Notes: generated by a model not told the origin, from the sequence alone. 64,000 nt of DNA from Haloferax larsenii JCM 13917 (GCF_000336955.1 NZ_AOLI01000012.1:136358-200357); one strand, 5' to 3'; positions 9,420-18,940 are shown, counted from the stretch's first letter. Translations and numbers: made by a program.

Positions 9420-9461
9420 GAACTGCGAACCGCGAACTGCGAACCGCGAACTGCGAGCTGT
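9420..9461. repeat. 14-bp tandem repeat, three copies
   Basis: GAACTGCGAACCGC occurs at 9420-9433 and 9434-9447, and a diverged third copy (GAACTGCGAGCTGT) at 9448-9461. Each unit is itself two related heptamers (GAACTGC/GAACCGC). It lies between the convergent ends of metK and the polyphosphate kinase gene, outside both coding regions. Confidence 0.85.
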
Positions 9462-9485
9462 GAATTCGACCAGTGGAAAAACCGG

Positions 9486-12029
9486 TCACTGAGCGTCCGA
9501 GTCGTAGTACTTCGTGAGAAGCTTCGCGGCCGCCGCTGCGGTCTTCCGGTAGTCGCGGTCGCCCTCAGGCGTCCGAACAGCGTACTCGTAGTGGTTGCTC
9601 TTCGGGACGTACCACTTCTCGGGGAAGCGGTCGAGAATCGCACGCGAGTCACCATTCTCGGAGGCGACCACCTCGGTCGCCTCACCGTTCTGGGACTGGG
9701 CCGGTGAATCGTCGAGTGGTTGGCCCGATTCGTCGACGAGAGTTGGCGCTGAGGTGTCTGCATCACTGGTGACTCCCATCGGGTGGGGAGAACCGTTCTC
9801 GATATCGGGTGTTAGCTGGTCGGTGTCCTCTCGGGACGTCATAAACGTCGGATTCGACTCGACGAGGAGCGTTTCGGGGACGTTCGGGTGCGACGCGGGC
9901 ATTCCCATGGGAAGGTCCGATTGCGTGTTCGCGGCGAGTGCTTGACCCATCAGTATCGACTGCATTCTGACTTCGGGGTCGCTCCCCGGCGTCAGTTGGT
10001 CGTACGAGCCATCGGCGTTCATCTCCCACGCCTTGCGGTTGTCGGCGAAGCCGAGTTCGAGGATGAACCGGAGTTGCTCGCGGATGTCGTGGTCTTCGAC
10101 GGGTGCGATAGCCTCGACGCGCTTGTCGAGGTTGCGCGTCATCCAGTCTGCAGAACCGATGTAGTAGTCCGGGTCGCCGGCGTTCTCGAAGTAGAAGATG
10201 CGAGAGTGTTCGAGGAAGCGGTCGACGACGCTCCGAACTGTCACGGTCTCGGAAAGGCCGTCGATTCCCGGCCGAAGGCGGCAGATGTCGCGGACGAGCA
10301 GGTCGATATCGACGCCCGCCATCGACGCCTTGTAGAGTTCTTCGACGATACCGGGGTCTTCGAGCGCGTTCATCTTCGCGACGATTCGGGCGGGGCGGCC
10401 CGCCCGAGCGTGCTCGGCCTCGCGCCGGATACACTTCGTGAACTCGTTGCGCATCGTCACCGGTGCGATGAGGAGTTTTCGGAACTCCTCGTCGAGCGAG
10501 GGACCGGTGAAGAAGTTGAACACCTTCACGAGGTCCTGTCCGATGTCGCGGTCGGCGGTGAGCATACCGAGGTCGACGTACCCCTTTGCGGTTCCCGAGT
10601 GGTAGTTTCCGGTCGCGACGTGCGAGTAGAGACGCACGCCGTCTTCTTCCTCGCGAACGACGAGCGCCGTCTTCGTGTGCGTCTTCAGTCCGATGGTGCC
10701 GTATGCGACGTGGATACCCTCTTCTTCGAGCTTTCTGACCCATTCGAGGTTGTTCTGCTCGTCGAACCGGGCTTTGAGTTCCACCATCGCCGCGACCTGC
10801 TTGCCGTTGTCGGCGGCGTCGATGAGTGCCTGAATGACCTTCGAGTCTGAGGCTGTCCGGTAGATGGCGGCCTTGATAGCGAGGACGTTCGGGTCGTTCG
10901 CCGCGGCGTCGAGGAACCGCTGGACCGTGTCACCGAACGAGTGATACGGGTGGTGCAACAGCACGTCTTTCCGGCGAATTTCGTCGAATATCGTCTCCTC
11001 GCCGGTCTTGAAACCGGCCTCGTTGCGACCCAAGTCGTGCAGCCGTGGGTGCGGTTGCGGCGTCCACGAGTCGAGTTTGAGGTCCGGCCTGTCGAGGTCG
11101 GTGAGGTCCATGAACTCGCGGTAGTCGAGCGGGCCGGGAAGCGAGAAGACCTCTCGCTCGTCGAGGGAGAGTTGCTCGACGAGGAGGTCTGTCACCGAGT
11201 CGGATGCGTCGTCTTCGATTTCGAGTCGCACCACGGTCGCGAATCGGCGCTGTTCGAGCACCTCTTCTATCATGTCGATGAGGTCCTCTGCGACCTCCTC
11301 GTTGCGCCTGACTTCGGCGTTTCGCGTCAGCTTGAACACCGCAGTGTCGAGCACCTCGACGTTCGGAAACAGTAAGTCGAGGTTCGCGCGGATGACCTCT
11401 TCGAGGAGCACGTACCGGGTCTCGTCGGTGTCGGTGTCGACTTCGACGAGACGAGGACGATTCTGCGGTATCTTCACGCGGGTAAACGTCGGGTCGTCGT
11501 CGCCGCCGCGCGTGAGAACCGCCATCGAGAGCGAGAGATTCGAGATGAAGGGAAACGGGTGCGCCGGGTCGAACGAAAGCGGAGTGAGCGTCGGCAGCAC
11601 GGACATCTCGAAGTAGTCGCGCATCTCAGACTGCTCGTCTGCCGTCAACTCGTCGTAGTCACAGATGTGGATGCCCTCGGCAGCGAGCGCCGGCAGTATC
11701 TCCTCGCGGTAACACGCCGCCTGCTGTTCGAACATCGGGCGAGCCTTGTCGATGGCTTCTTCCCACTGTTCGCGGGGAGTCCGCCCGTCGGTGGTTCGCT
11801 CTGTCACCCCGGCGTCGATTTGCTGTTTCAGCCCGCCGACACGCTTCATGAAGAACTCGTCGAGGTTCTTCGTGAAGATGGCGAGGAACCGAACGCGTTC
11901 GAGAAGCGGGTTTCTGTCGTCGAGCGCCTCGTTGAGTACTCGTGACTGAAACGCCAGTTCGCTCAGCTCGCGGTTGAGATAATACTGCGGGTCCGAGAGG
12001 TCGATATCGGCAGGCGACTCGTTGGTCAT
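9486..12029 (-). CDS. ppk1: Polyphosphate kinase (Ppk1) with long C-terminal insert
   Basis: This reversibly polymerises ATP gamma-phosphate into polyphosphate. From ATG 12029 it is 847 residues, against about 690 for typical Ppk1. The N domain begins DPQYYLNRELSELAFQSRVL. Catalytic histidines are H470 (YSHVATGNYHSG) and H608 (FLEHSRIFYF), followed by YIGSADWMTRN. The extra length is an acidic Ser/Pro/Asp-rich stretch after the catalytic core (about 695-790) and a short conserved end (FPEKWYVPKSNHYEYAV). A longer start at ATG 12095 is possible. It is divergent from thiI across an AT-rich spacer. Confidence 0.93.
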   Translation of the reverse strand: MTNESPADIDLSDPQYYLNRELSELAFQSRVLNEALDDRNPLLERVRFLAIFTKNLDEFFMKRVGGLKQQIDAGVTERTTDGRTPREQWEEAIDKARPMFEQQAACYREEILPALAAEGIHICDYDELTADEQSEMRDYFEMSVLPTLTPLSFDPAHPFPFISNLSLSMAVLTRGGDDDPTFTRVKIPQNRPRLVEVDTDTDETRYVLLEEVIRANLDLLFPNVEVLDTAVFKLTRNAEVRRNEEVAEDLIDMIEEVLEQRRFATVVRLEIEDDASDSVTDLLVEQLSLDEREVFSLPGPLDYREFMDLTDLDRPDLKLDSWTPQPHPRLHDLGRNEAGFKTGEETIFDEIRRKDVLLHHPYHSFGDTVQRFLDAAANDPNVLAIKAAIYRTASDSKVIQALIDAADNGKQVAAMVELKARFDEQNNLEWVRKLEEEGIHVAYGTIGLKTHTKTALVVREEEDGVRLYSHVATGNYHSGTAKGYVDLGMLTADRDIGQDLVKVFNFFTGPSLDEEFRKLLIAPVTMRNEFTKCIRREAEHARAGRPARIVAKMNALEDPGIVEELYKASMAGVDIDLLVRDICRLRPGIDGLSETVTVRSVVDRFLEHSRIFYFENAGDPDYYIGSADWMTRNLDKRVEAIAPVEDHDIREQLRFILELGFADNRKAWEMNADGSYDQLTPGSDPEVRMQSILMGQALAANTQSDLPMGMPASHPNVPETLLVESNPTFMTSREDTDQLTPDIENGSPHPMGVTSDADTSAPTLVDESGQPLDDSPAQSQNGEATEVVASENGDSRAILDRFPEKWYVPKSNHYEYAVRTPEGDRDYRKTAAAAAKLLTKYYDSDAQ

Positions 12030-12282
12030 GGCATCGTTGGATAACGGCGACTTGCGGACCGTCGCGGCGTCGTCGTCACTGTCACACGACAACATACCGC
12101 TCTGGTCGAATCTACAAACAGTACACGGCGCGTTTCGTATTAAGCGGTTTATATTGGTTCGACCACTGATTACAGTTCAGTAAAAGGTACTATATGCAAC
12201 TATATAATTATATTAGTGCTGTTGACACGACATCCGACGAGCGGAACGAGACGCTGAAACGTGGTGGCCGAGAAGCAGGCGT

Positions 12283-13443
12283 GTGAACGAGACGGCACGC
12301 GTCGTCCTCGTCGGCTACGGCGAGGTCGGAACGAAGAGTTCGAGCGTCCGAGCGAAGATGGAGGAACGCCTCCGGGAGAACCTGCAGGCGGTCCTCGACG
12401 ACAGAGCCCTCTCGGGTCGCGTCGAACGAACCTGGTCTCGACTTCGCGTCGTCGACGCCGACGACCCCGAGGCGGTCGCCGCCGCGTGTGCCGAGGTCCC
12501 CGGCGTCGTCTGGGCCAGACCGACTGTCGCGTGCGAACCGACGCTCGATTCGATGGTCACGGTGTGCCGCGATTTCGCTGCAGAACACCCAGACGGGGCG
12601 AGTTTCGCAATCGACGCCGACCGAATCGGTCCCAAAGAGAACCACGGCTTTTCTGTCCGCAATATCGAGCGCGACGCGGGCAGCGCCGTCGTCGAAGCCA
12701 CCGACGCGCCCGTCGACCTCGACAATCCAGCCCACACCTATCGCGTCGAGTGTCGGGAAGACACCGCGTACGTCTCGATTCAGAAATTCGATGGGCCGGG
12801 CGGCATTCCGCTGGGGACACAGGGGAAGGCGGTCGCGCTCATCTCCGGCGGCATCGACTCACCCGTCGCGATGTGGGAACTGATGCGCCGCGGGTGCGAA
12901 ATCGTCCCCGTCTACGTCGACCTCGGCGACTTCGGCGGTGCCGACCACCGAGCGCGGGCCGTCCAGACCGTCCGAACTATCGGACGCCGCGCGCCGAACT
13001 TCGACATGCGCGTCCACGTCGTCCCCGGTGGCGACGTGGTCGAGCGCCTGATGGACACCGTCGACGACACGCGAATGCTCTCGCTTCGTCGGGTGATGCT
13101 CGCCATCGCCGCCGAAGTCGCCGCCGAGGAAGACGCTCACTCCATCGTGACCGGGGAGTCGATGGCCCAGAAATCGAGTCAGACCGGCGAGAACCTCGCC
13201 GTCACGTCCGCTGCGACCGAGTACCCGGTTCATAGGCCGCTTTTGACCCGCGACAAGACGGATATTGTCGCCGAAGCGCGCGAGTTGGGAACCTTCCACG
13301 ACTCCACGCTTCCGGTGGGGTGTGAGCGCGTCGCTCCGTCGTATCCAGAGACGAACGCGTCTCTCGCCGCCGTCGAGCGGGCGGAACCGGACGACCTCTT
13401 CGACCTCGCGGCCGAGGCGGCGCGAAACCGAACCCGGACCTGA
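12283..13443 (+). CDS. thiI: tRNA sulfurtransferase ThiI (THUMP + PP-loop)
   Basis: This transfers sulfur to make 4-thiouridine in tRNA and may also serve thiamine synthesis. The 386-residue product has an N-terminal ferredoxin-like/THUMP region (about 1-170) and a PP-loop ATP pyrophosphatase domain with SGGIDSP at 188-194. C347 in VGCERVAPSYP matches the conserved Cys of the PP-loop domain. There is no C-terminal rhodanese domain with its persulfide Cys, so sulfur delivery must differ from E. coli; rhodanese-less ThiI is common in archaea. GTG at 12283 is the start, giving the lead MNETARVVLVGYGEVG. Confidence 0.94.
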   Translation: MNETARVVLVGYGEVGTKSSSVRAKMEERLRENLQAVLDDRALSGRVERTWSRLRVVDADDPEAVAAACAEVPGVVWARPTVACEPTLDSMVTVCRDFAAEHPDGASFAIDADRIGPKENHGFSVRNIERDAGSAVVEATDAPVDLDNPAHTYRVECREDTAYVSIQKFDGPGGIPLGTQGKAVALISGGIDSPVAMWELMRRGCEIVPVYVDLGDFGGADHRARAVQTVRTIGRRAPNFDMRVHVVPGGDVVERLMDTVDDTRMLSLRRVMLAIAAEVAAEEDAHSIVTGESMAQKSSQTGENLAVTSAATEYPVHRPLLTRDKTDIVAEARELGTFHDSTLPVGCERVAPSYPETNASLAAVERAEPDDLFDLAAEAARNRTRT

Positions 13444-13515
13444 ACCCAGTCGATTTTTTTCCACGATGCCAGAGTATCGGAACCGCTTTACCGCATCCAT
13501 ACCGTCCTCTCCGAC

Positions 13516-13968
13516 GTGACGCAGGTCTGTATCGTCGGGTCCGAAGACGTTCACCTCCAGTACGAGTTGCTGTCGCGAGAGACCGCCCGCGCGGCGCTCT
13601 CGACGTACGACATCACCGAGCCGTTCGAGAACTCGCTGTGCGTCGAGACGGTGAGCATCGGCGCGGCGGTGTCGCTTCTCAACGACCTCAACTGGTATCT
13701 CGTCCGATTCGCAGACGCCTGCCTCGTCCTCGAACCCTCCATCTCAGCCGACGAGTGGCTCTCTCGCGACCTCGCCCGCGACGTTCGAGACGGCCACGTC
13801 TCGCCGGAAGAGACCGGTGACCACCTCGCAATCTACGGCGTCGAAGACGGCCGTCTCGTCGAACCGATGTACGTGACGCGAGTCGATGGCTCGGTCCCCT
13901 CCTACGACCTTCGGGACGTCGAAGAGACGGTGGTCGTCCGCGTCGGCGAAGACGAATTCGGCCGATAG
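13516..13968 (+). CDS. Conserved haloarchaeal protein of unknown function (DUF5804-like)
   Basis: A GTG at 13516 starts a 150-residue soluble acidic protein. It has a mixed alpha/beta pattern with VSIGAAVSLLNDLNWYLVRF around residue 49-68 and a C-terminal part mentioning no known motif. I recall this sequence type as the haloarchaeal DUF5804 family, but could not check. No membrane segment or metal-binding cluster is seen. It follows thiI by 72 bases on the same strand and may share its transcript. It converges on the cysteine synthase gene. Confidence 0.75.
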   Translation: MTQVCIVGSEDVHLQYELLSRETARAALSTYDITEPFENSLCVETVSIGAAVSLLNDLNWYLVRFADACLVLEPSISADEWLSRDLARDVRDGHVSPEETGDHLAIYGVEDGRLVEPMYVTRVDGSVPSYDLRDVEETVVVRVGEDEFGR

Positions 13969-14021
13969 CAGCGATTCGAACAAGAGCGACGATTCAGACG
14001 AGAAGAGCCAGAAAAAAACCG

Positions 14022-14936
14022 TCAGTCGAACATTCCGGTGGACATGTATCGCTCGCCGGAGTCCCAGAATACCGTGACAACGAGCGGTTGCTCTGCGTCG
14101 GGAGCGGCAGGCTCCGCGATGCGCTCGGCGACACGCTTGGCTGCGAGCAGCGATGCACCCGAGGACTGGCCGACGAGGATACCCTCCTCGCGGGCGAGTC
14201 TTCGACACTCGGCTTCGGCGTCTTCGACCGCGACGATTTCCACGTCGTCGAGCAGGTCGGTATCGAGGTTGGGGCTGACGAATCCCGGCCCCATCCCCTG
14301 AAACTCGTTGTCGCCGACTTCGTGGCCCGAGAGGACGGCGCTCTGTTCGGGTTCGACGCCGACGACGGTCATCGACGGGAACTCCTCTTTGAGGCGGCGA
14401 CCGTTCCCCGAAATCGTGCCGCCAGTACCGATTCCGGCGACGAAGGCGTCGATTTGCCGGTCGCCGATTTGGTCGAGTATCTCCTCTGCGGTCGTTCGGT
14501 AGTGGGCGTTCGGGTTCGCCGGGTTCTCGAACTGCCGGAGTTGGTACATTCCCTCCTCAGATTCGAGTTCGTCGGCGCGGTCTTTCGCGTCGGAGATGCC
14601 GCCCTCGACGAGTTCGATTGTCGCACCGTAGGCGCGCATGATTTCGCGACGCTCGGGAGACATCGACTCGGACATGACGATAGTGAGGTCGTAGCCCTTC
14701 GCGGCCGCGGCCACCGCCAATCCGATACCCGTGTTTCCGGAGGTCGGTTCGACGAGTTCGTCGCCGGGTTCGATGTCGCCTGCGTCTTCCGCCGCCTCGA
14801 CCATCGCCAGCGCGGGGCGGTCTTTCGCCGACCCGCCGGGGTTCTTGGACTCGATTTTGGCTGCGATGGTCGACCCGGCGGGCGAGTCGACGCGGACCAA
14901 GGGGGACCCGATAGCGTCGAGGATACTGTCGTCCAT
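14022..14936 (-). CDS. cysK: Cysteine synthase family PLP enzyme
   Basis: This forms cysteine from an activated serine and sulfide. At 304 residues it has the family's usual length. The PLP lysine is K38 in NPGGSAKDRP, the phosphate loop is TSGNTGIGLA near residue 68, and GTGGTISGNGR lies near 178. ATG 14936 lies about 27 bases downstream of a TAAACG/CGTTTAG element, supporting a leaderless start over the GTG at 14960. The C-terminal part (SSGASLLAAKR) binds the cofactor pyrimidine side. The divergent neighbour is a thioredoxin-like gene. Cystathionine beta-synthase activity cannot be excluded from sequence alone. Confidence 0.93.
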   Translation of the reverse strand: MDDSILDAIGSPLVRVDSPAGSTIAAKIESKNPGGSAKDRPALAMVEAAEDAGDIEPGDELVEPTSGNTGIGLAVAAAAKGYDLTIVMSESMSPERREIMRAYGATIELVEGGISDAKDRADELESEEGMYQLRQFENPANPNAHYRTTAEEILDQIGDRQIDAFVAGIGTGGTISGNGRRLKEEFPSMTVVGVEPEQSAVLSGHEVGDNEFQGMGPGFVSPNLDTDLLDDVEIVAVEDAEAECRRLAREEGILVGQSSGASLLAAKRVAERIAEPAAPDAEQPLVVTVFWDSGERYMSTGMFD

Positions 14937-14960
14937 CGCTCTCCGGTTTACCACGCGCAC

Positions 14961-14970
14961 CTAAACGACT
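14961..14970 (-). promoter_or_regulatory. TATA element of cysK
   Basis: CGTTTAGG (minus strand) is centred about 28 bases before ATG 14936, which decides between the two possible starts. Confidence 0.45.
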
Positions 14971-15053
14971 GGCGGAGCCGGACGATTCGGCCACTGTTCG
15001 GCTGCTGAGGGGGATGAGCCAAGCGACCGTGGCGAACCCCGCCGCGAGCGCAC

Positions 15054-15064
15054 CCGTTAAATCC
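15054..15064 (+). promoter_or_regulatory. TATA element of the thioredoxin-like gene
   Basis: CGTTAAATCC is centred 27 bases before ATG 15086. That favours 15086 over the upstream in-frame ATG at 15014. Confidence 0.5.
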
Positions 15065-15085
15065 GCGCGTTCGTTACACCCGCCC

Positions 15086-15466
15086 ATGGCACAGGCGGAG
15101 ACGCTGGAGACGATGCAACCGAACCCCGAGTGGAACGCAGACGGGTACGAAGCGGCCGTTGCGACCCTCGGCGGCGACGATTACACGTTCAAAGTCTGGG
15201 GCGGCGACTGGTGCGGCGACTGCCAAGACCAACTGCCGGACTTCGGCGCGGCGCTGGACGCGGCTGGCGTCGATACCGACCGCATCGAACACTACCCGGT
15301 CGAGAAAGCCGACGACGGGTCGAAAATCGGCCCCCGCGTCGAGGAGTACGACATCGAGTACATCCCGACGGTCGTCGTCGAACTCGACGGCGAGGAAGTC
15401 GCGCGGTTCGTCGAGGAAGAAGCCGACCCCATCGCGGTCTACCTCGCAGAACAGTTGTCGAACTGA
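15086..15466 (+). CDS. Thioredoxin-fold protein with CGDC active site
   Basis: The 126-residue product has a thioredoxin-like fold. The redox pair is C43/C46 in GGDWCGDCQDQLP, a CGDC variant of the usual CGPC; the acidic residue should alter the redox potential. The cis-Pro strand is YIPTVVVELDG near residue 93. The start is set by a TATA-like element 27 bases upstream. It is divergent from cysteine synthase, which fits a thiol-handling role, but the partner is unknown. It has no signal peptide, so it is probably cytosolic. Confidence 0.88.
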   Translation: MAQAETLETMQPNPEWNADGYEAAVATLGGDDYTFKVWGGDWCGDCQDQLPDFGAALDAAGVDTDRIEHYPVEKADDGSKIGPRVEEYDIEYIPTVVVELDGEEVARFVEEEADPIAVYLAEQLSN

Positions 15467-15536
15467 GTCGCGGTCGAGTCGTTTTCGTTTCACGGTGTCG
15501 GAGGACTGATACGATACGGCCGAGTACACCGACCAG

Positions 15537-16769
15537 ATGAGACGACGACAGGTCCTCGCGTCACTCGGTGCCGCCGCTCTCGCAGGGTGCAACGCCCAGA
15601 ACCTCTGTGGCCCACGAGACACCGAGCCCCTCCCAAACGAAGACGCGGGCTGGCCCCAACAGGGACCCACGCCTGCAAATCAGCGCCGTGCGCCGTCGCT
15701 TTCAGTGACCGACCCGACGGAAACGTGGCGTATCGAGAACGACGGTCCAGTGACGACGCCGGCTGTGTCCGGGGACACAGTGTACCTCTCTGCCGGAGTA
15801 CGTGACGACGAGGGCGGCCGGTTCCCCGTCGGGGCGCTCTTCGCCTTCGACCGAGAGACGGGAACACAGCGATGGCGGACCGTCTTCGGCGACCCGCATG
15901 GGGCGTACGCCGGGTGCCCGCCGGTCGTCTACCGCGGGACGGTGTACGTCGGCGACGCGGGCCACTACAGCCTCTATGCGGTGAGCGCCCGAACCGGAGC
16001 GATTCGGTGGCACGCGCAACTCGGTGGGTCGGTAAATCGCCCGGTTAGTGCCGCGGACGGGGTCGTCTGTCTCGCACAGCAGGACCACGTCATCGCGTTC
16101 GACACGATGGGCGAGGAACTGTGGCGATACTCGAAGTCGGGGCACGTCTTCTTGACGACGCCGACTATCGTCGACGGCACGGTCTACGTCGGTTCAGTCT
16201 TCAGCCCGGACGGCGAAAACAACGAATCAGAAGACGACCACGCGTCCGTCGTCGCGGCGCTCGACCTCCAGACGGGCGACGTGGTGTGGGAAGCCGCCCG
16301 GGGCGAGAACATCAACCCGATTACCGCCGTCGACGGGACGCTCTACTTCTCCGGTGCGAACGCGATTCACGCCCTCGATATGACTGATGGAAGTCGCGTC
16401 TGGGAGCAACCGACCGGAGACCGTCGCTTCGGCCGCCTCGCAGTCGACGACGAGCGCGTGTACGCCACCGGCGGCTCACAAGCAGTCGCGTTCGGTCGCG
16501 ACGACGGCGACGTTCGCTGGCGCTACGAAGCCGACACGTACCTCCGTTCGCATCCCATGGTGACTGCGAACTCGGTCGTCGCCGCGACAGAAAATCCCCA
16601 GAGCGACGATGCGGCGGTCGCCTACGCCCTCGACGTGGACTCCGGCGACCCCCGGTGGACGCTGGAACTCGACGGGAAGATGGGCTTTGCACCCGTTGCC
16701 GGTGAGAACCGAATGTATCTGTCGTCATACCGGGCGGAAGAGCAGGGCGTGCTGGTCGGTGTCGAATGA
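15537..16769 (+). CDS. PQQ-type beta-propeller lipoprotein, Tat-exported
   Basis: The 410-residue product opens MRRRQVLASLGAAALAGCN: a twin-arginine signal with a lipobox (AGC at 16-18), so it should be exported folded and lipid-anchored outside the cell. The rest is repeated PQQ/WD-like blades (WRIENDGPVTTPAVSGDTVYL, WRTVFGD, WRYSKSG, WEAARGENI, VWEQPTGD, WRYEADTY, WTLELDGK), forming about seven to eight blades. Such proteins can be structural scaffolds or bind PQQ; no dehydrogenase catalytic motif is seen. It stands alone with a convergent neighbour. Confidence 0.9.
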   Translation: MRRRQVLASLGAAALAGCNAQNLCGPRDTEPLPNEDAGWPQQGPTPANQRRAPSLSVTDPTETWRIENDGPVTTPAVSGDTVYLSAGVRDDEGGRFPVGALFAFDRETGTQRWRTVFGDPHGAYAGCPPVVYRGTVYVGDAGHYSLYAVSARTGAIRWHAQLGGSVNRPVSAADGVVCLAQQDHVIAFDTMGEELWRYSKSGHVFLTTPTIVDGTVYVGSVFSPDGENNESEDDHASVVAALDLQTGDVVWEAARGENINPITAVDGTLYFSGANAIHALDMTDGSRVWEQPTGDRRFGRLAVDDERVYATGGSQAVAFGRDDGDVRWRYEADTYLRSHPMVTANSVVAATENPQSDDAAVAYALDVDSGDPRWTLELDGKMGFAPVAGENRMYLSSYRAEEQGVLVGVE

Positions 16770-16831
16770 TGGGTGACGGACACCGCCACTGAACTCTGTT
16801 TAGGAGAAGGCGGGGGAAGCAACCCCCCTTC

Positions 16832-18940
16832 TCAGTCGTCCCGTCCCGCGGTAAACCACGCCAGCGCCTCGTCGATGTCGTGAGTCGGCGCGGAGCAGGT
16901 GAAGTTCTCGCAGGCGTAGACGGTCGGTTCGCCCCCGTCCGCTTCGCGGGCGGCCCAGATGGGCGGAGCCTCGTCGAGTTCGAGTTCGTCGAGCCACGCG
17001 TCCAGTCCGTCGTCGGTGGCTGGCCGAGGTGCGACGACGAGACCCGGAAGGTACCGCGAGGCGAGCGTTTCGTGCCACTCGGCGGGCATCTCGTCGGCCG
17101 CGACGGTCAGTTCTGGAACCCCGCTTGCGGCTTTCTCGGCGGCGAGCGCGAGCGAGACGTGTTCGAGCGGGCTGCCGCGGATGCGGTTCGCGTGGGTTTC
17201 GAGGACGGTGTCGGCGGCCTCGCCGAAGCCAGCATCGGGCGCGAAGTGTTCGAGGTCGAGGAATAGCGAGGTGGCGACGCCGAGACTCGACGGTGTGGAC
17301 TGGTCGGTGGCCTCCTGCGGGCGCGTTACGAGGGCCTCGCCGCTTTCGGGGGTGAAGTAGAGCGTCCCGGCCGCGTCGTCGTAGAACTCGCGGTGAATCG
17401 CGCGAGCGAGGTCCAGTGCGAAGGCGAGCGGGTCTACGTCGCCGGTTGCTTGATACAGGTCGAACGCGCCGCGGGCGAGGAAGGCGTAGTCTTCGAGGTA
17501 GCCATCGCCTTTGACCTCGCCGTTCATCACGCGCCGCGAGAGGTGTCCCGCATCCGCGTCCCAGAGGTGCTCGCGCACGAAGTCGAGCGCGCGGCGAGCG
17601 TCGTCTGCGAGCGAGTCGTCTTCGAGGGCGACTGCGCCCTGCGCGAACGCCGAAATCATCAGGCCGTTCCAGCCAGCGAGGATTTTCTCGTCGCGGGCGG
17701 GGCGCTCTCTGCCCGAGCGAGCGGCGAAGAGGGCTTTTCGGGCCTCTGCGAGTTTGTCTTCGACCTCGTCTTCCGAGATGTCGTACTCCTCGGCGAGGTC
17801 GGAGAGGGTCGCCGAGACGTTGAGCACGGTCGTCTTGTTCTCGAAGTTGCCGCCGGGCGTGACGCCGTAGCGGTCACAGAAGAGGTCCGCTTCGAGTTCG
17901 GGAAGGAGGCTGCGAACCTCGTCTGGCGTCCAGACGTAGAACGTGCCCTCCTCGCCGCCGGATTGGGCGTCGAGCGTGGCGAAGAAGCCGCCGTCGTCGT
18001 GAGAGAGTTCCCTGCGGACGAACTCGAACGTCTCGGCCGCGACATCGGCGTACGCCTCGGTCCCGGTGAGACGGTAGGTGTCGAGATACCGGGAAACGAG
18101 TCCCGCCTGGTCGTACAGCATCTTCTCGAAGTGCGGGACGGTCCAGTCTTTGTCCACGCAGTAGCGGTGGAAGCCGCCGCCGAGGTGGTCGCGCAAGCCG
18201 CCGTTGGCCATCGCGTCGAGGGATTCGACCGCAACGTCGAGTGCCTGGCGGCGGCCGGTGATTGCGTAGCCCCGGAGGAGCGCGTCGATGCGGCCGGGTT
18301 GCGGGAACTTCGGACCGCCGCCGAAGCCACCGTCGTCGCGGTCGGCAGCGCGAAGCGCAGCCTGCACCGTCTGGTCGAGAATCTCGGAACCGGGTGCCTC
18401 ACCCGGCGTGTCGGGCGTGTCTTCGAGTTGGTCGTGGATGGCGCTCGTCCACTGCTGGGCGCGGTTTTCTATCTCGTCGCGGTCGGTCTGCCACGACTCG
18501 GCGAAGCTCTCTACGAGGTCGCGGAACCCGGGCGCGCCGCGTCGCGGTTCCGGCGGGAAGTACGTCCCGACGAAGAAGGGCTTTCCTTGCGGGGTGAGCC
18601 AAACCGAGAGCGGCCACCCGCCGCCGCCGGTGACGAGTTGGCAGATGGTCTGGTAGATGCGGTCGAGGTCGGGTCGCTCCTCGCGGTCGACCTTGACCGG
18701 AACGAAGTGTTCGTTGAGCGTCTCAGCGATGTCGGGGTCCGAGAAGCTCTCGTCGGCCATGACGTGACACCAGTGACACGCCGAGTAGCCGATAGAGAGG
18801 AAGATGGGTTTGTCCGCTTCGCGGGCGGCTTCGAGCGCCGTGTCGTCCCACGGTTGCCAGTTGACGGGGTTGTCCGCGTGCTGGCGAAGATAGGGACTCT
18901 GTTCGTTGTCGAGTCGGTTGCGTCCCACCGGGTCGGTCAT
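16832..18940 (-). CDS. DUF255 thioredoxin-domain protein (YyaL/SSP411-like)
   Basis: The 702-residue product joins an N-terminal thioredoxin-like domain to an (alpha/alpha)6-barrel resembling glycosyl-hydrolase/epimerase folds. The signature NRLDNEQSPYLRQHADNPV is at about residues 7-25, and the redox pair C55/C58 lies in SACHWCHVM. Further conserved stretches are GGGGWPLSVWLTPQ and HLGGGFHRYCVD. Members are widespread and named after a human spermatogenesis protein, but the substrate is unknown. The TAAAG element at about 18966-18970 lies 27 bases before the ATG. There is no signal peptide, so it is cytosolic. Confidence 0.93.
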   Translation of the reverse strand: MTDPVGRNRLDNEQSPYLRQHADNPVNWQPWDDTALEAAREADKPIFLSIGYSACHWCHVMADESFSDPDIAETLNEHFVPVKVDREERPDLDRIYQTICQLVTGGGGWPLSVWLTPQGKPFFVGTYFPPEPRRGAPGFRDLVESFAESWQTDRDEIENRAQQWTSAIHDQLEDTPDTPGEAPGSEILDQTVQAALRAADRDDGGFGGGPKFPQPGRIDALLRGYAITGRRQALDVAVESLDAMANGGLRDHLGGGFHRYCVDKDWTVPHFEKMLYDQAGLVSRYLDTYRLTGTEAYADVAAETFEFVRRELSHDDGGFFATLDAQSGGEEGTFYVWTPDEVRSLLPELEADLFCDRYGVTPGGNFENKTTVLNVSATLSDLAEEYDISEDEVEDKLAEARKALFAARSGRERPARDEKILAGWNGLMISAFAQGAVALEDDSLADDARRALDFVREHLWDADAGHLSRRVMNGEVKGDGYLEDYAFLARGAFDLYQATGDVDPLAFALDLARAIHREFYDDAAGTLYFTPESGEALVTRPQEATDQSTPSSLGVATSLFLDLEHFAPDAGFGEAADTVLETHANRIRGSPLEHVSLALAAEKAASGVPELTVAADEMPAEWHETLASRYLPGLVVAPRPATDDGLDAWLDELELDEAPPIWAAREADGGEPTVYACENFTCSAPTHDIDEALAWFTAGRDD

